A DNA stretch of 64,000 nt, taken from Aeromonas rivipollensis. GTDB taxonomy: Bacteria; Pseudomonadota; Gammaproteobacteria; Enterobacterales; Aeromonadaceae. Below are positions 29,432 to 38,360 of the stretch, in pieces. The stretch's first letter is position 1, and each line of letters starts with the position of its first letter. The notes under the pieces are model-generated. The model was given only the letters and a program-made list of their open reading frames with translations. It was not told the DNA's origin and made no database searches. The stretch spans positions 1-64,000 of the forward strand of contig NZ_JAAILA010000031.1 of assembly GCF_010974825.1 (NCBI RefSeq). Direction: 5' to 3'. The position numbers were made by a program, and so were the translations under genes.

Positions 29432-31285
29432 GTGTTAAATCGCTATCCGCTGTGGAAATACCTGATGGTGATCGTCGTGATCGCCATCGGTTTTCTATAT
29501 GCAGCCCCCAATCTTTACGGCGAAGACCCGGCCTTGCAGGTATCTGCCAGCCGTGGTGCCGAAGTCAAACTAGAGACGCTCGATCAGGTGAAGGAGACGC
29601 TCGAGGCGGCTCAGATCCCGGTCAAACATGCTGCGTTCGAACACGGTTTCATCCTGATCCGGTTCACCAATACCGAAGACCAGCTCAAGGCACGTGACAT
29701 TGTCGCCAACAAGCTGGGCGACAACTTCATCACTGCCCTCAACCTGGCACCTTCCACGCCTGCCTGGCTCGAAGCCATAGGCGCCGCTCCCCTCAAGCTG
29801 GGTCTGGACCTGCGCGGTGGTGTGCACTTCCTGATGGAAGTGGACATGGCCGAGGCGCTGACCAAGCAGCAAGAGCAGATGGTACAGGATTTCCGCTCCG
29901 AGCTGCGCACCCAGAAGATCCGTTACTCCGGCGTGCGCCGGGTCGGTGATCAGGTGCAGGTGGTGTTCCGCGAGGAGGCCGATCAGGCCAAGGCGGCCTC
30001 TTTCCTGCGTCGGCAGAATCCGGATCTCACCTTCACCACAGAGCAGAAGGGGGATGACTTCATCCTGCTGGCTGGCCTGAGTGAAGCCAAGATCAAGGAA
30101 GTGAAGAAGTACGCCCTCGAGCAGAACATCACCATCATCCGCAACCGGGTGAACGAGCTGGGTGTGGCCGAGCCGCTGGTACAACAACAGGGTGCCGAGC
30201 GCATCGTGGTGGAGCTGCCCGGTATCCAGGACACCGCCCGTGCCAAGGAGATCCTGGGGGCCACCGCCACCCTGGAGTTCCACATGGTCGATGAGGCCGC
30301 CGACATCCAGGCCGCTGCCGCGGGCCGGGTGCCGCCGAGCTCCAAGGTCTACAACGATCGCAACGGTCGTCCCGTGGTGCTGCAAAAGCGGGTGATCCTG
30401 ACCGGTGACCACATAGTGGGTGCCCAGTCCGGTTTCGATGAATACAGCCGTCCCCAGGTCAACATCAAGCTCGATGGCCAGGGTGGCAACAAGATGGCCA
30501 ACTTTACCAAGGACAACGTTGGTAAGGGCATGGCCACCGTCTTCATCGAGTACAAGCCGGTGGGTCAACCCGGTCCGGACGGCAAGCGCAAGTTCCGCAA
30601 GCAGGAGGAGGTGATCAACGTCGCCACCATCCAGTCGCGCCTTGGCAGCCAGTTCCGCATCACAGGTATCGACAACGCCAACGAAGCCCACAACCTGGCG
30701 CTGCTGCTGCGTGCCGGTGCCCTGATAGCCCCTATCCAGATAGTCGAAGAGCGCACCATAGGCCCGAGCCTGGGTCAGCAGAACATCGACAGCGGTATGG
30801 AAGCCATCGGCTGGGCCATGCTGGTGATAGTGCTGTTCATGGGGATCTACTACCGTGCGTTCGGCTGGGTGGCCAACCTGGCCCTCTCCATGAACCTGGT
30901 GCTGATCGTCGGCATCATGTCGATGATACCCGGGGCCACCATGACACTGCCGGGTATCGCCGGTATCGTGCTGACGCTGGGCATGGCGGTGGATGCCAAC
31001 GTGCTGATCTACGAGCGTATTCGTGAAGAGATCCGCAACGGCCGCGGGGTGCAGCAAGCCATCCACATGGGCTTCGACCGCGCCTTCTCGACCATCGCCG
31101 ACTCGAACGTCACCTCGCTCATCACCTGTGTGATCCTGTTTGGTATCGGCACCGGCGCCATCAAGGGCTTCGCCCTGACCCTGGGCATAGGTCTGACCGC
31201 CTCCATGTTTACGGCCATTACTGTATCCCGCGCCATCATCAACCTGGCCTGGGGCGGACGGCGCATCGACAAGCTGCCGATCTAA
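29432..31285 (+). CDS. secD: Protein translocase subunit SecD
   Basis: Works with SecF in proton-driven late steps of protein export. The 617 residues have an N-terminal membrane segment, the large periplasmic domain, then a six-helix RND-like bundle from about 455. [13 protein letters not shown] (near 126) and [16 protein letters not shown] (near 525) are SecD hallmarks, the latter carrying the key aspartate of helix 4. Translation starts at GTG, with AGGAG seven bases before. secF begins nine bases after the stop. Confidence 0.97.
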   Translation: MLNRYPLWKYLMVIVVIAIGFLYAAPNLYGEDPALQVSASRGAEVKLETLDQVKETLEAAQIPVKHAAFEHGFILIRFTNTEDQLKARDIVANKLGDNFITALNLAPSTPAWLEAIGAAPLKLGLDLRGGVHFLMEVDMAEALTKQQEQMVQDFRSELRTQKIRYSGVRRVGDQVQVVFREEADQAKAASFLRRQNPDLTFTTEQKGDDFILLAGLSEAKIKEVKKYALEQNITIIRNRVNELGVAEPLVQQQGAERIVVELPGIQDTARAKEILGATATLEFHMVDEAADIQAAAAGRVPPSSKVYNDRNGRPVVLQKRVILTGDHIVGAQSGFDEYSRPQVNIKLDGQGGNKMANFTKDNVGKGMATVFIEYKPVGQPGPDGKRKFRKQEEVINVATIQSRLGSQFRITGIDNANEAHNLALLLRAGALIAPIQIVEERTIGPSLGQQNIDSGMEAIGWAMLVIVLFMGIYYRAFGWVANLALSMNLVLIVGIMSMIPGATMTLPGIAGIVLTLGMAVDANVLIYERIREEIRNGRGVQQAIHMGFDRAFSTIADSNVTSLITCVILFGIGTGAIKGFALTLGIGLTASMFTAITVSRAIINLAWGGRRIDKLPI

Positions 31286-31294
31286 GGAAGAGAC

Positions 31295-32242
31295 ATGTTT
31301 CAGATTCTACATTTTGAAAAGCCCATCCCCTTCATGCGTTTCGCCAAGTCGGGAATGGTGTTCTCTGCCTTGCTGACGATGCTTGCCCTGTTCTGCCTGT
31401 TCGATCGCGGCCTGAACTGGGGGCTGGACTTTACCGGGGGCACCACCATAGAGGTGGGGTTCCAGCAATCGGTGAGCCTGGACAAGATGCACGAAGCGCT
31501 GGATCAGCAGAAGATTGAAGGGGCGACCCTGCAATTCTTCGGCTCCAGCCGCGACGTGCTGGTGCGCATGGCCCCCCAGGAGGGGGTCAAGGTCGAGCAG
31601 CAGGGCAACGAGGTGCTGGCGGCCGCCAAGCTGATCGACGAGGGCGCCGTGCTCAAGCGGGTCGAGTTCGTCGGTCCTTCGGTGGGTGACGAGCTGGCGA
31701 CAGACGGTGCCCTGGCCATGCTGGCCTCCATCCTCTGTATCCTGGCCTACGTGGCGGTGCGCTTCGAATGGCGTCTGGCGATGGGGGGCATCCTCTCCCT
31801 GGCGCACGACGTCATCATCACCCTCGGCATCTTCGCCTACTTCCAGTACGAGTTCGACCTGACCGTGCTGGCGGCGCTGATGACGCTGGTGGGCTACTCC
31901 CTGAACGACACCATAGTGGTGTTCGACCGCCTGCGGGAGAACTTCCGCAAGGTGCGCAAGGGGGATACCGCCTTCATCATGGATCTCTCCATGACCGAGA
32001 CCCTGAGCCGGACCATCATCACCTCGGGGTTGACCTTCGTGGTGGTGGTGGCGCTGCTGCTCAAGGGCGGCCCGCTGATCCACGGTTTTGCCATCGCCAT
32101 GGTGATAGGGGTGGCCTTCGGGACCTACTCCTCCATCTATGTGGCGAGTGCCTCTGCCATGTTCTTCGGGGTCAAGCGGGAGCACATGCTGCCGACCCAG
32201 GTGGAAAAAGAAGGGGCGGATCAGCAAGAGATCCTGCCGTAA
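31295..32242 (+). CDS. secF: Protein translocase subunit SecF
   Basis: Partner of SecD in the inner membrane, 315 residues. Seen are RGLNWGLDFTGGTTIEV near 35, the first conserved motif; VEFVGPSVGDEL near 125; and a six-helix bundle containing LVGYSLNDTIVVFDRLRENFR near 205, where SecF proteins carry the second conserved aspartate. The gene closes the yajC-secD-secF unit and is followed by a good terminator. Confidence 0.97.
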   Translation: MFQILHFEKPIPFMRFAKSGMVFSALLTMLALFCLFDRGLNWGLDFTGGTTIEVGFQQSVSLDKMHEALDQQKIEGATLQFFGSSRDVLVRMAPQEGVKVEQQGNEVLAAAKLIDEGAVLKRVEFVGPSVGDELATDGALAMLASILCILAYVAVRFEWRLAMGGILSLAHDVIITLGIFAYFQYEFDLTVLAALMTLVGYSLNDTIVVFDRLRENFRKVRKGDTAFIMDLSMTETLSRTIITSGLTFVVVVALLLKGGPLIHGFAIAMVIGVAFGTYSSIYVASASAMFFGVKREHMLPTQVEKEGADQQEILP

Positions 32243-32247
32243 CAGAC

Positions 32248-32271
32248 AAGGGCGCCACAAGGCGCCCTTTC
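32248..32271 (+). terminator. Terminator after secF
   Basis: AAGGGCGCC, loop ACAA, GGCGCCCTTT directly after the secF stop: a 9-bp stem with a short T run. Confidence 0.75.
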
Positions 32272-32348
32272 TCTTGGGGGGCGGCTGAGTCATTATGCTC
32301 CCCAGTACCCATCCTCATGACCCATTGCAAGAATGCAAGGAGCAAGCC

Positions 32349-32717
32349 ATGCAACACAATCCCCGTTTTCTGGCCCTGGTAGAGGCCATTCGCCCGCAGA
32401 TACGGGAAACCGACGTGCACCAGATCAGGCGCTGGCAGGAAGAAGGCCGTGTTTTTCACCTGATCGATGTAAGGGAAGATAACGAGTGGGCGAAAGGGCA
32501 CCTGCCGGGGGCCGAACACCTTGGCCGCGGCGTGATGGAGCGGGACATCGAGACCCGTTTTCCCGATCCCGACACCGAGCTCTACCTCTATTGTGGTGGG
32601 GGATTTCGCTCCATCCTGGCGGCGGACAACCTGCAAAAGATGGGGTATTCCCGGGTGGTCAGCGTCGATGGAGGCTTTCGTGGTTGGCGTGACGCCGGAT
32701 ACCCTGTCGAATCCTGA
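32349..32717 (+). CDS. Rhodanese-domain protein
   Basis: Single-domain sulfurtransferase-like cytoplasmic protein of 122 residues. The rhodanese fold is shown by HLIDVREDNEWAKGHLPGAE (about 38-58) and the active-site loop YLYCGGGFRSILAADNL with the catalytic cysteine near 82. VVSVDGGFRGWRDAGYPV closes the fold. The ATG at 32349 is chosen for AAGGAG eight bases before it. Its physiological acceptor is unknown. Confidence 0.87.
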   Translation: MQHNPRFLALVEAIRPQIRETDVHQIRRWQEEGRVFHLIDVREDNEWAKGHLPGAEHLGRGVMERDIETRFPDPDTELYLYCGGGFRSILAADNLQKMGYSRVVSVDGGFRGWRDAGYPVES

Positions 32718-32807
32718 TTTATTTGAGGGATAGGGGTTGCGCCACATGACAAAAGGCCGGTTGACCTTTACCATATGCGGGGTCAAGCGTAAGCGTCGGA
32801 GTGTTCA

Positions 32808-33740
32808 TTGAACGTCAGGATAGGGATTGGATACCTCACCGGTATCCTGTTGTTGCTCCCCATGTGGGGATGCAGCAGTAGCAGTCAGGTTACAGCGCCT
32901 CAAGTTCCCAAGCCGCAACCCGCTTCATTGGTATTGGCGACCCCCTTGCAGGTCTCCTACCAGAGCGAGTTGGCCTTGGCGCGACTCGGGCAGATGCTCA
33001 GTGAAATGGAATTGACGACCGAACAGCGCGCCGAGCTGTTCTATGAGCGTGCCGTGGTGTTTGACCGGGTTGGCCTTCGTTCCCTCGCTCGGCTCGACTT
33101 CAACCGCGCCCTGCGGGAGAAGCCCGACTTTGCCGAGGCTTACAACTTCATCGGTGTCTATCTGGTTCAGCAACAGAACTATGACGAGGCCTATGAGGCA
33201 TTCGATTCGGCTCTCGAGCTCGCCCCGGATTACGATTACGCCTACCTCAACCGTGGCATAGCGCTCTATTACGGCAACAGGCCCGAGCTTGCCACCGCCG
33301 ACATGAAGCGTTTCTACGAGGCGCAGCCGGAAGATCCCTACCGGGTGATCTGGCTCTATCTTGCCGAGCAGAAGCTCAATGGGCCGGCGGCCATGAGCCG
33401 GATGCGCGAGCGGCTGAACAAGTATGACGACGACGCCTGGAACTGGGATCTGGTCCGCCTCTATACCGGCGAGATCAACGCCACCCAGCTGATGGGCAAC
33501 GTGGTGAAAGGGGTGAAGGACAACCGGGAGCTTGCCGAGCGCCTGTGTGAAACCTACTTCTACCTCGGCAAGTTCGAGCTGGCCAAGGGCAACCGCAAGG
33601 AAGCCATCAGCTACTTCAAGCTGGCGCTGGCCAACAACGTCTATGACTTCATCGAGCATCGCTATGCCCTGCTGGAGCTGGAGCTGATGGCGCGCAAGCC
33701 CTTGCCACCGGGTGCCCAGGGCAAAAACAGCAAAGCGTGA
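32808..33740 (+). CDS. nlpI: Lipoprotein NlpI with TPR repeats
   Basis: Outer-membrane lipoprotein that in enterics recruits murein hydrolases and the Prc protease. The 310 residues begin with a signal peptide and lipobox ending MWGC (C22), followed by TPR units around EAYNFIGVYLVQQQNYDEAY and DYAYLNRGIALYYGNRPELA. The distinctive C-terminal repeats include YFYLGKFELAKGNRKEAISY. The start codon appears to be TTG with GGAG upstream; no ATG in frame precedes the signal peptide. Here it is beside ubiU/ubiV instead of pnp. Confidence 0.9.
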   Translation: MNVRIGIGYLTGILLLLPMWGCSSSSQVTAPQVPKPQPASLVLATPLQVSYQSELALARLGQMLSEMELTTEQRAELFYERAVVFDRVGLRSLARLDFNRALREKPDFAEAYNFIGVYLVQQQNYDEAYEAFDSALELAPDYDYAYLNRGIALYYGNRPELATADMKRFYEAQPEDPYRVIWLYLAEQKLNGPAAMSRMRERLNKYDDDAWNWDLVRLYTGEINATQLMGNVVKGVKDNRELAERLCETYFYLGKFELAKGNRKEAISYFKLALANNVYDFIEHRYALLELELMARKPLPPGAQGKNSKA

Positions 33741-33761
33741 GAAGGGCATCAGCCCTCAGTG

Positions 33762-33788
33762 AAAAAGGCCTCTTGATGAGGCCTTTTT
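33762..33788. terminator. Bidirectional terminator between nlpI and ubiV
   Basis: AAAAAGGCCTC, loop TTGAT, GAGGCCTTTTT: symmetrical with A and T runs on both sides, placed between convergent genes. Confidence 0.9.
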
Positions 33789-33827
33789 GCTGTCTGTTGC
33801 TGGGGGATGCGGGGTGTCACTCCACTG

Positions 33828-34700
33828 TCATTCCACCAGGCTCATGCCGGGGATCTGCCGCCAGTAACCGTTGCAGTCCCGCTCCTGCTGCAGGGGCAGC
33901 GGTGCCTGACCCTGCTGGTTGGCCTTGAAACAGGCCAGTATGTCGAGTGTCTCCATCCTTTCTGGGGAGAGGCGCACCACGTCCACCAGTCCCGCCATGC
34001 CTTCGAGCTCGTTGCCGAGGTTGTAGCAGTAGCCGGACTGGGTCTGGATGCCGTTGAGATTGAACACCTTCTGCCCCTCACGGCTGCTGGCGAGGCGCCC
34101 TGTGGGGTAGTGGATGCAGGCGAGCTCGCAGTTGTCCTTGGGCTTGTCGAGGGAGCGGGCGGTGAAGCAGCGCGCCGAATAGGCGAGCGGCAGGTGGCCG
34201 TAGGCGAACACCTCCACCTCGAACTGCTGGCGGGCGCTGCCCAGATCCTCATTGAGCTGCACCAGCCAGTCGCGGGAGAGCTCCACCGGCATCACCCAGC
34301 GCCGCATCCCCTGTTTGAGCAGCATGCGCAGCACCTCGGCGTTGTAGGCATTGATGGCCGGGCCGCACACGAAGGGCAGCCCCGCCTCCCAGGCGAGCTG
34401 GACTGTGCCGAGGTCGTTGGCCTCGACCATAAGATCGCCGTTGTCGACCAGCCGCTTGACCTCCTTGAGCTCCGACGGCGCCGAGATCAGCGCCAGGGTG
34501 GAGAGCACGGCCTGCTTGCCCGAGCTCGCCACCTGGCGGGCCAGGGCAATCCAGTCATCCCCTTTCAGTTCACGGCGCTTGCTGCACACCGTCTCGCCCA
34601 GATAGATGATGTCGGCCTGGCTCTGCGCCGCCGCCTCATAGAAGGCCTGGGTATCGGCCTTGGGCCAGTAGAAGAGCAGGGGTCCGAGAGAGAATTGCAT
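33828..34700 (-). CDS. ubiV: Oxygen-independent ubiquinone hydroxylation protein UbiV
   Basis: Peptidase-U32-like Fe-S protein that, with UbiU and UbiT, supports ubiquinone synthesis without oxygen. The 290 residues retain cysteines C39 (YLGETVCSKRREL), one in YSARCFTARS, and two in DNCELAC, the set expected to bind the 4Fe-4S cluster. YGHLPLAYSARCF is the family signature. It starts 12 bases after the ubiU stop, so the two are co-translated and probably form a heterodimer. Confidence 0.92.
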   Translation of the reverse strand: MQFSLGPLLFYWPKADTQAFYEAAAQSQADIIYLGETVCSKRRELKGDDWIALARQVASSGKQAVLSTLALISAPSELKEVKRLVDNGDLMVEANDLGTVQLAWEAGLPFVCGPAINAYNAEVLRMLLKQGMRRWVMPVELSRDWLVQLNEDLGSARQQFEVEVFAYGHLPLAYSARCFTARSLDKPKDNCELACIHYPTGRLASSREGQKVFNLNGIQTQSGYCYNLGNELEGMAGLVDVVRLSPERMETLDILACFKANQQGQAPLPLQQERDCNGYWRQIPGMSLVE

Positions 34701-34712
34701 GATGTGCTCCTT

Positions 34713-35708
34713 TTATTGCCACTGGCGATGATAGGCGCCGAGGGTGGTCTGGCTTCCCTCGGAGACGCGGGCAAGCTGGGCATCCCACTCGCTCTTGACG
34801 CTGTAGGCGTCGGGGTTGGCCTGATAGGCGTCGATGGCGGCGCGCCAGACCCGGGTTACCTGCTCAACATAGGCGGGGCTGCGCTGGCGACCCTCGATCT
34901 TGACCGACTGGATCCCGGTCTGGAACAGCTCAGGTAACAAGCCAAGCGTGTTGAGACTGGTGGGCTCCTCCAGGGCGTGATAGGTCTGGCCATCCACCTC
35001 GAAACGCCCCTTGCACAGTGTCGGGTAACCGGCGTTTTCCCCGGGGCCGTAGCGGTCGATCAGCACCTCGTTGAGCCGCGACTCGAGGCCGTTCGGGGTC
35101 TCCTCCCAGCGCACGAACTTGGCGGGGGAGCAGGCACCCACGGTATTGGGGCTCTCGCCGGTCATGTAGGAGGAGAGATAGCAGCGCCCCTCCGCCATGA
35201 TGCAGAGGCTGCCGAAGGCGAACACCTCGAGGCCGACGTCGGTCTCGCGGGCCAGCTGCCTGACCTGGTGCATGGAGAGCACCCGTGGCAATACCACCCG
35301 GCCGACGTTGAAGTGCTGCTGGTAGAAGCGGATGGCGGCGGCGTTGGTGGCGCTGGCCTGCACAGAAACATGGAGCTCCATGTCGGGATGATGGCGGCTG
35401 GCGTAATCCAGCACGGCGAGATCGGCGATGATCAGAGCATCGGCACCGAGCGCCACCCCTCTGTCCACCGCCTGCTTCCATCTGGCATCCGAGCCCGGGT
35501 GGGCGAAGGTGTTGATGGCGATGTGCAGCTTGCGACCGTGCTGGTGCACATAGTCCACCGCTCTTTCCAGCTTGCTGTCCGTGAAGTTGAGGCCGGCGAA
35601 GTGGCGGGCATTGGTGTCGTCCTTGAAGCCGATATAGACGGCATCGGCCCCGTTATCCACGGCTGTCTTCAGTGCCGGCAGGCTGCCTGCCGGGCAGAGT
35701 AATTCCAT
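34713..35708 (-). CDS. ubiU: Oxygen-independent ubiquinone hydroxylation protein UbiU
   Basis: Peptidase-U32-family partner of UbiV, 331 residues. Seen: MELLCPAGSLPALKTAVDNG at the start, ADAVYIGFKDDTNARHFAG, FAFGSLCIMAEGRCYLSSY near 165, GACSPAKF and YPTLCKGRF, containing the cluster cysteines. The ATG at 35708 gives the family N terminus and has CGGAG upstream; a start 41 codons earlier is unlikely. First gene of the leftward ubiU-ubiV pair, divergent from ubiT. Confidence 0.93.
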   Translation of the reverse strand: MELLCPAGSLPALKTAVDNGADAVYIGFKDDTNARHFAGLNFTDSKLERAVDYVHQHGRKLHIAINTFAHPGSDARWKQAVDRGVALGADALIIADLAVLDYASRHHPDMELHVSVQASATNAAAIRFYQQHFNVGRVVLPRVLSMHQVRQLARETDVGLEVFAFGSLCIMAEGRCYLSSYMTGESPNTVGACSPAKFVRWEETPNGLESRLNEVLIDRYGPGENAGYPTLCKGRFEVDGQTYHALEEPTSLNTLGLLPELFQTGIQSVKIEGRQRSPAYVEQVTRVWRAAIDAYQANPDAYSVKSEWDAQLARVSEGSQTTLGAYHRQWQ

Positions 35709-35833
35709 CGGGTACGCTCCGAGAGGGCAAAAATGCAAAAAGTGGCCCGATTGTATGCAGGCTTGGGCCCCCGCTTTTTGACCTGAGGCAGCTTTAGGTG
35801 GCTTTACCCTTCTTGAGGTAAGTCGGCACAAGT

Positions 35834-35847
35834 TTGATTTTCAACAG
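35834..35847. promoter_or_regulatory. FNR-like half site between ubiU and ubiT
   Basis: TTGAT, four bases, AACAG: the first half matches the FNR box exactly, the second three of five. FNR control of ubiUV is known in E. coli, which makes the site plausible; its distance to a start of transcription was not resolved. Confidence 0.3.
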
Positions 35848-35898
35848 GATCCTGATAATTGCACTGTGTTTGAATGGGCAAAAAACTGGGAGTTTATC

Positions 35899-36414
35899 GT
35901 GTTTCATCAACTGCAACGCCGCCTGGTCGAACAGGCCCCTCGTCTCTTGCGCCATCCCCTCAAGCTGGTGCCCTTCACCCTGCAGCAAAACCTGATGGAG
36001 GCCTTGCTGGCGCAGGCGTTCAAGGAGGCCATCCAGGATGGGGACTTCGCCTTCCTGGCGGGCAAGTGGCTCAAGGTCGAGGTGTCGGATCTCGAGCTGT
36101 GCTGGTTTGTCAGCGAGCGAGCGGGAAAACTGGTGGTGGCCCGTGAATGCGAGCGAGCCGATGTCTGCTTCAGCGGCAGCAGCCAGGATCTCATCCTGAT
36201 TGCCGGTCGCAAGGAGGATCCGGATTCCCTCTTCTTCCAGCGCAGGCTGAAGATAGAAGGGGATACCGAGCTGGGCCTTGAGGTGAAGAACCTGATGGAC
36301 AGCCTGGACCTCGATGGGCTGCCAGGGCTGATGAAATATCCCCTGATGGATCTGGCCACCCTGATAGAGCGGGTACGCTCAGCGCAGGATCCGCTGCCCG
36401 CGTCTATGGCCTGA
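35899..36414 (+). CDS. ubiT: Ubiquinone biosynthesis accessory factor UbiT (SCP2 domain)
   Basis: Lipid-binding SCP2-domain protein needed for oxygen-independent ubiquinone synthesis. The product is about 171 residues: an N-terminal helix region, then an SCP2 fold ending with ARKEDPDSLFFQRRLKIEGD and TELGLEVKNLMD, the strongest family signature. I prefer the GTG at 35899, which has GGGAG eight bases before and aligns with the enteric start; a GTG at 35866 is the alternative. It is divergent from ubiU and overlaps the convergent membrane-protein gene by 36 bases. Confidence 0.86.
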   Translation: MFHQLQRRLVEQAPRLLRHPLKLVPFTLQQNLMEALLAQAFKEAIQDGDFAFLAGKWLKVEVSDLELCWFVSERAGKLVVARECERADVCFSGSSQDLILIAGRKEDPDSLFFQRRLKIEGDTELGLEVKNLMDSLDLDGLPGLMKYPLMDLATLIERVRSAQDPLPASMA

Positions 36415-36795
36415 GCCGCGTCTCAGCTGCAGGGCCAGCCCCCGGGTATGGTGGCGGTGACGCCGCCGGGCCCACAGGCAGCGGCCACCCCAGAGACAGG
36501 GGAGCAGGGCGAGCAGGGCCGTGGTGTCAGGCAGGCGCAGCAGCACCAGCCCGAGCGCCAGCCACAGGAACGGAAGAGCCTCGTAGTACCACTCCGGTTG
36601 CAGCCAGCGCTTGGCGGGATAGATGACCAGATCGGTGCGCCTGTAGTTGGAGCGCATCATCCAGATGAGGGCGCCCACGGCAAACAGCAGGGTCGCCGCG
36701 AGCCAGAGCAGCGGGGAGTGGGCAAAGGACCACAGCACGGCGGAGAGCAGCAGGTAAAGCAGCGGCAGTTGTTCATAGATCCAGGGGGGCAGCAT
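36379..36795 (-). CDS. Small conserved-looking inner-membrane protein
   Basis: A 138-residue protein with about three membrane segments (about 9-25, 29-46, 74-90 and possibly 91-104) and a very basic C-terminal tail rich in R and H. Between helices lies MRSNYRRTDLVIYPAKRWLQ. No family is recognised. The gene overlaps the 3' end of ubiT by 36 bases in convergent orientation, so its basic tail is encoded antisense to ubiT and the true 3' part deserves caution. GGAG lies about 12 bases before the ATG. Confidence 0.6.
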   Translation of the reverse strand: MLPPWIYEQLPLLYLLLSAVLWSFAHSPLLWLAATLLFAVGALIWMMRSNYRRTDLVIYPAKRWLQPEWYYEALPFLWLALGLVLLRLPDTTALLALLPCLWGGRCLWARRRHRHHTRGLALQLRRGSGHRRGQRILR

Positions 36796-36937
36796 GAGAG
36801 GGTGACTCCGGGTAATGCAGCTCGACCCTCTAAGGTTAGCCCTCCCTTTTCCCGTCTTCAGGCCGGTTGGTTATACGAACCATCACTTTTGTTCTGAAAT
36901 GCAGGGTTAGAAGCGGTGCCAAAATAGCGATTGGTTA

Positions 36938-36946
36938 TGTTACAAT
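36938..36946 (+). promoter_or_regulatory. Extended -10 promoter of trmJ
   Basis: TGT followed by TACAAT forms an extended -10 element 33 bases before the trmJ start, which can compensate for a poor -35. Confidence 0.45.
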
Positions 36947-36979
36947 TGCGCGCCATTTTTGACTGAAGATTGACTGGGC

Positions 36980-37711
36980 ATGTTGGATCAGATTCGTATC
37001 GTGTTGGTAAACACCTCTCACACCGGCAACATGGGGTCTGCGGCGAGAGCCATGAAGACCATGGGGCTGACGCAGCTGGTGTTGGTTGATCCGCAAGCCT
37101 TGCCAGATGACGATGCCATCGCCCTGGCGGCAGGTGCCAGCGATGTGCTGGCCAATGCCCGCATAGTCCCGACGCTGGATGACGCCATCGCCGATTGCGG
37201 CCTGGTCATCGGCACCAGTGCCCGATCCCGCACCCTGAGCTGGCCCATGCTGGATCCCCGCGAAGCGGGCGAGAAGCTGGTAGCGGAAGGGGTGAAGCAC
37301 CCGGTCGCTCTGGTGTTTGGCCGTGAACGCACCGGCCTCACCAACGATGAGCTGCAAAAATGCCACTATCACGTGGCCATCCCGGCCAATCCCGAATATA
37401 GCTCCCTCAATCTGGCCATGGCGGTGCAGACCCTCTGCTACGAGGTGCGCATGCACTGGCTGGCGACTCAGGAGACTGACACAGCGGCAGAGGCGGAACG
37501 GGTCGATTACCCCAGCGCGCAGCAGTTGGAAGGCTTCTATCAACACCTGGAGCAGACTCTGCAGAAGACAGGTTTCATCGCCGATGATCACCCAGGTCAT
37601 GTGATGAGCAAGCTGCGTCGTCTGTTCAATCGCGCCCGGCCGGAAGTGGTTGAATTGAATATATTGCGGGGCATTCTCACCTCGGTGCAGAAAGCCCGGC
37701 CGCAGGATTAA
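36980..37711 (+). CDS. trmJ: tRNA (cytidine/uridine-2'-O)-methyltransferase TrmJ
   Basis: SPOUT methyltransferase for the ribose of nucleotide 32 in several tRNAs. The 243 residues start [20 protein letters not shown] and contain GTSARSRTL, the knot motif [15 protein letters not shown] (near 113-127) and [17 protein letters not shown] (near 134-150), all TrmJ-specific. The C-terminal helix region ends in [16 protein letters not shown]. It lies directly upstream of iscR, as in E. coli. Confidence 0.96.
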   Translation: MLDQIRIVLVNTSHTGNMGSAARAMKTMGLTQLVLVDPQALPDDDAIALAAGASDVLANARIVPTLDDAIADCGLVIGTSARSRTLSWPMLDPREAGEKLVAEGVKHPVALVFGRERTGLTNDELQKCHYHVAIPANPEYSSLNLAMAVQTLCYEVRMHWLATQETDTAAEAERVDYPSAQQLEGFYQHLEQTLQKTGFIADDHPGHVMSKLRRLFNRARPEVVELNILRGILTSVQKARPQD

Positions 37712-37734
37712 TCCCGACTGATTTACTCAACCAT
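37710..37734 (+). promoter_or_regulatory. IscR type-1 site, distal copy
   Basis: A 25-base match to the [2Fe-2S]-IscR box, with GACTGATTTACTC in the centre; about 21 of 25 consensus positions agree. It abuts the second box with no gap. Confidence 0.7.
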
Positions 37735-37759
37735 ATACTTGACTGTTTTAGTCGGGTAT
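37735..37759 (+). promoter_or_regulatory. IscR type-1 site, proximal copy, perfect
   Basis: The 25 bases from ATACTTGACTG to AGTCGGGTAT fit every position of the IscR type-1 consensus. They overlap TTGACT, the likely -35 of the isc promoter, 46 bases before iscR, so holo-IscR would repress the operon. Confidence 0.88.
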
Positions 37760-37804
37760 GTGACCATATGCCCATATTGATTTGTTCGCAAGACGGTAAG
37801 GCAT

Positions 37805-38308
37805 ATGAGACTGACCTCAAAAGGACGTTACGCTGTGACAGCCATGCTAGACGTGGCGTTGCATGCAGAGCAGGGGCCTGTTCCCCTGGCTGATATTTCA
37901 GAGCGCCAGGGCATCTCCTTGTCCTATCTGGAACAACTGTTTGCCCGTCTGCGCAAGCATGGACTGGTGAGCAGCGTGCGCGGCCCGGGCGGCGGTTATC
38001 GCCTCGGCCTGGCCCCTGGCGAGATCTCGGTAGGTCAGGTGATCACCGCGGTCGATGAGTCTGTCGATGCGACCAAGTGTCTCGGCAAGGGTGGCTGCCA
38101 TGGCGGTACCCAGTGTCTGACCCACTCCCTGTGGCGTGACTTGAGTGAGCGCATTTCCAGTTTCCTGGGGGACATCACCCTGGCGGAGCTGGTCGGCCAG
38201 GCCGATGTGCGCCGCATCGCCGGCAAGCAAGATGAACAAATGAAGACCGTGTTGTCCCTGGTTGACCGGGCAGAACGCGGTGATGTGAGCTTGAAAGTCC
38301 AACTATAA
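37805..38308 (+). CDS. iscR: Fe-S cluster assembly regulator IscR
   Basis: Rrf2-family repressor whose 2Fe-2S state reports cluster demand. The 167 residues begin [20 protein letters not shown] with a winged helix, and the cluster ligands C92, C98 and C104 ([14 protein letters not shown]) sit at the same numbers as in E. coli. It heads the isc operon and is preceded by two IscR boxes, so it is autoregulated. iscS follows after 52 bases. Confidence 0.97.
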   Translation: MRLTSKGRYAVTAMLDVALHAEQGPVPLADISERQGISLSYLEQLFARLRKHGLVSSVRGPGGGYRLGLAPGEISVGQVITAVDESVDATKCLGKGGCHGGTQCLTHSLWRDLSERISSFLGDITLAELVGQADVRRIAGKQDEQMKTVLSLVDRAERGDVSLKVQL

Positions 38309-38360
38309 ACGTGCTTTCCACGACGAGTCGCTGTGTGACTCCGTCGTAACGGAGAAAAAC

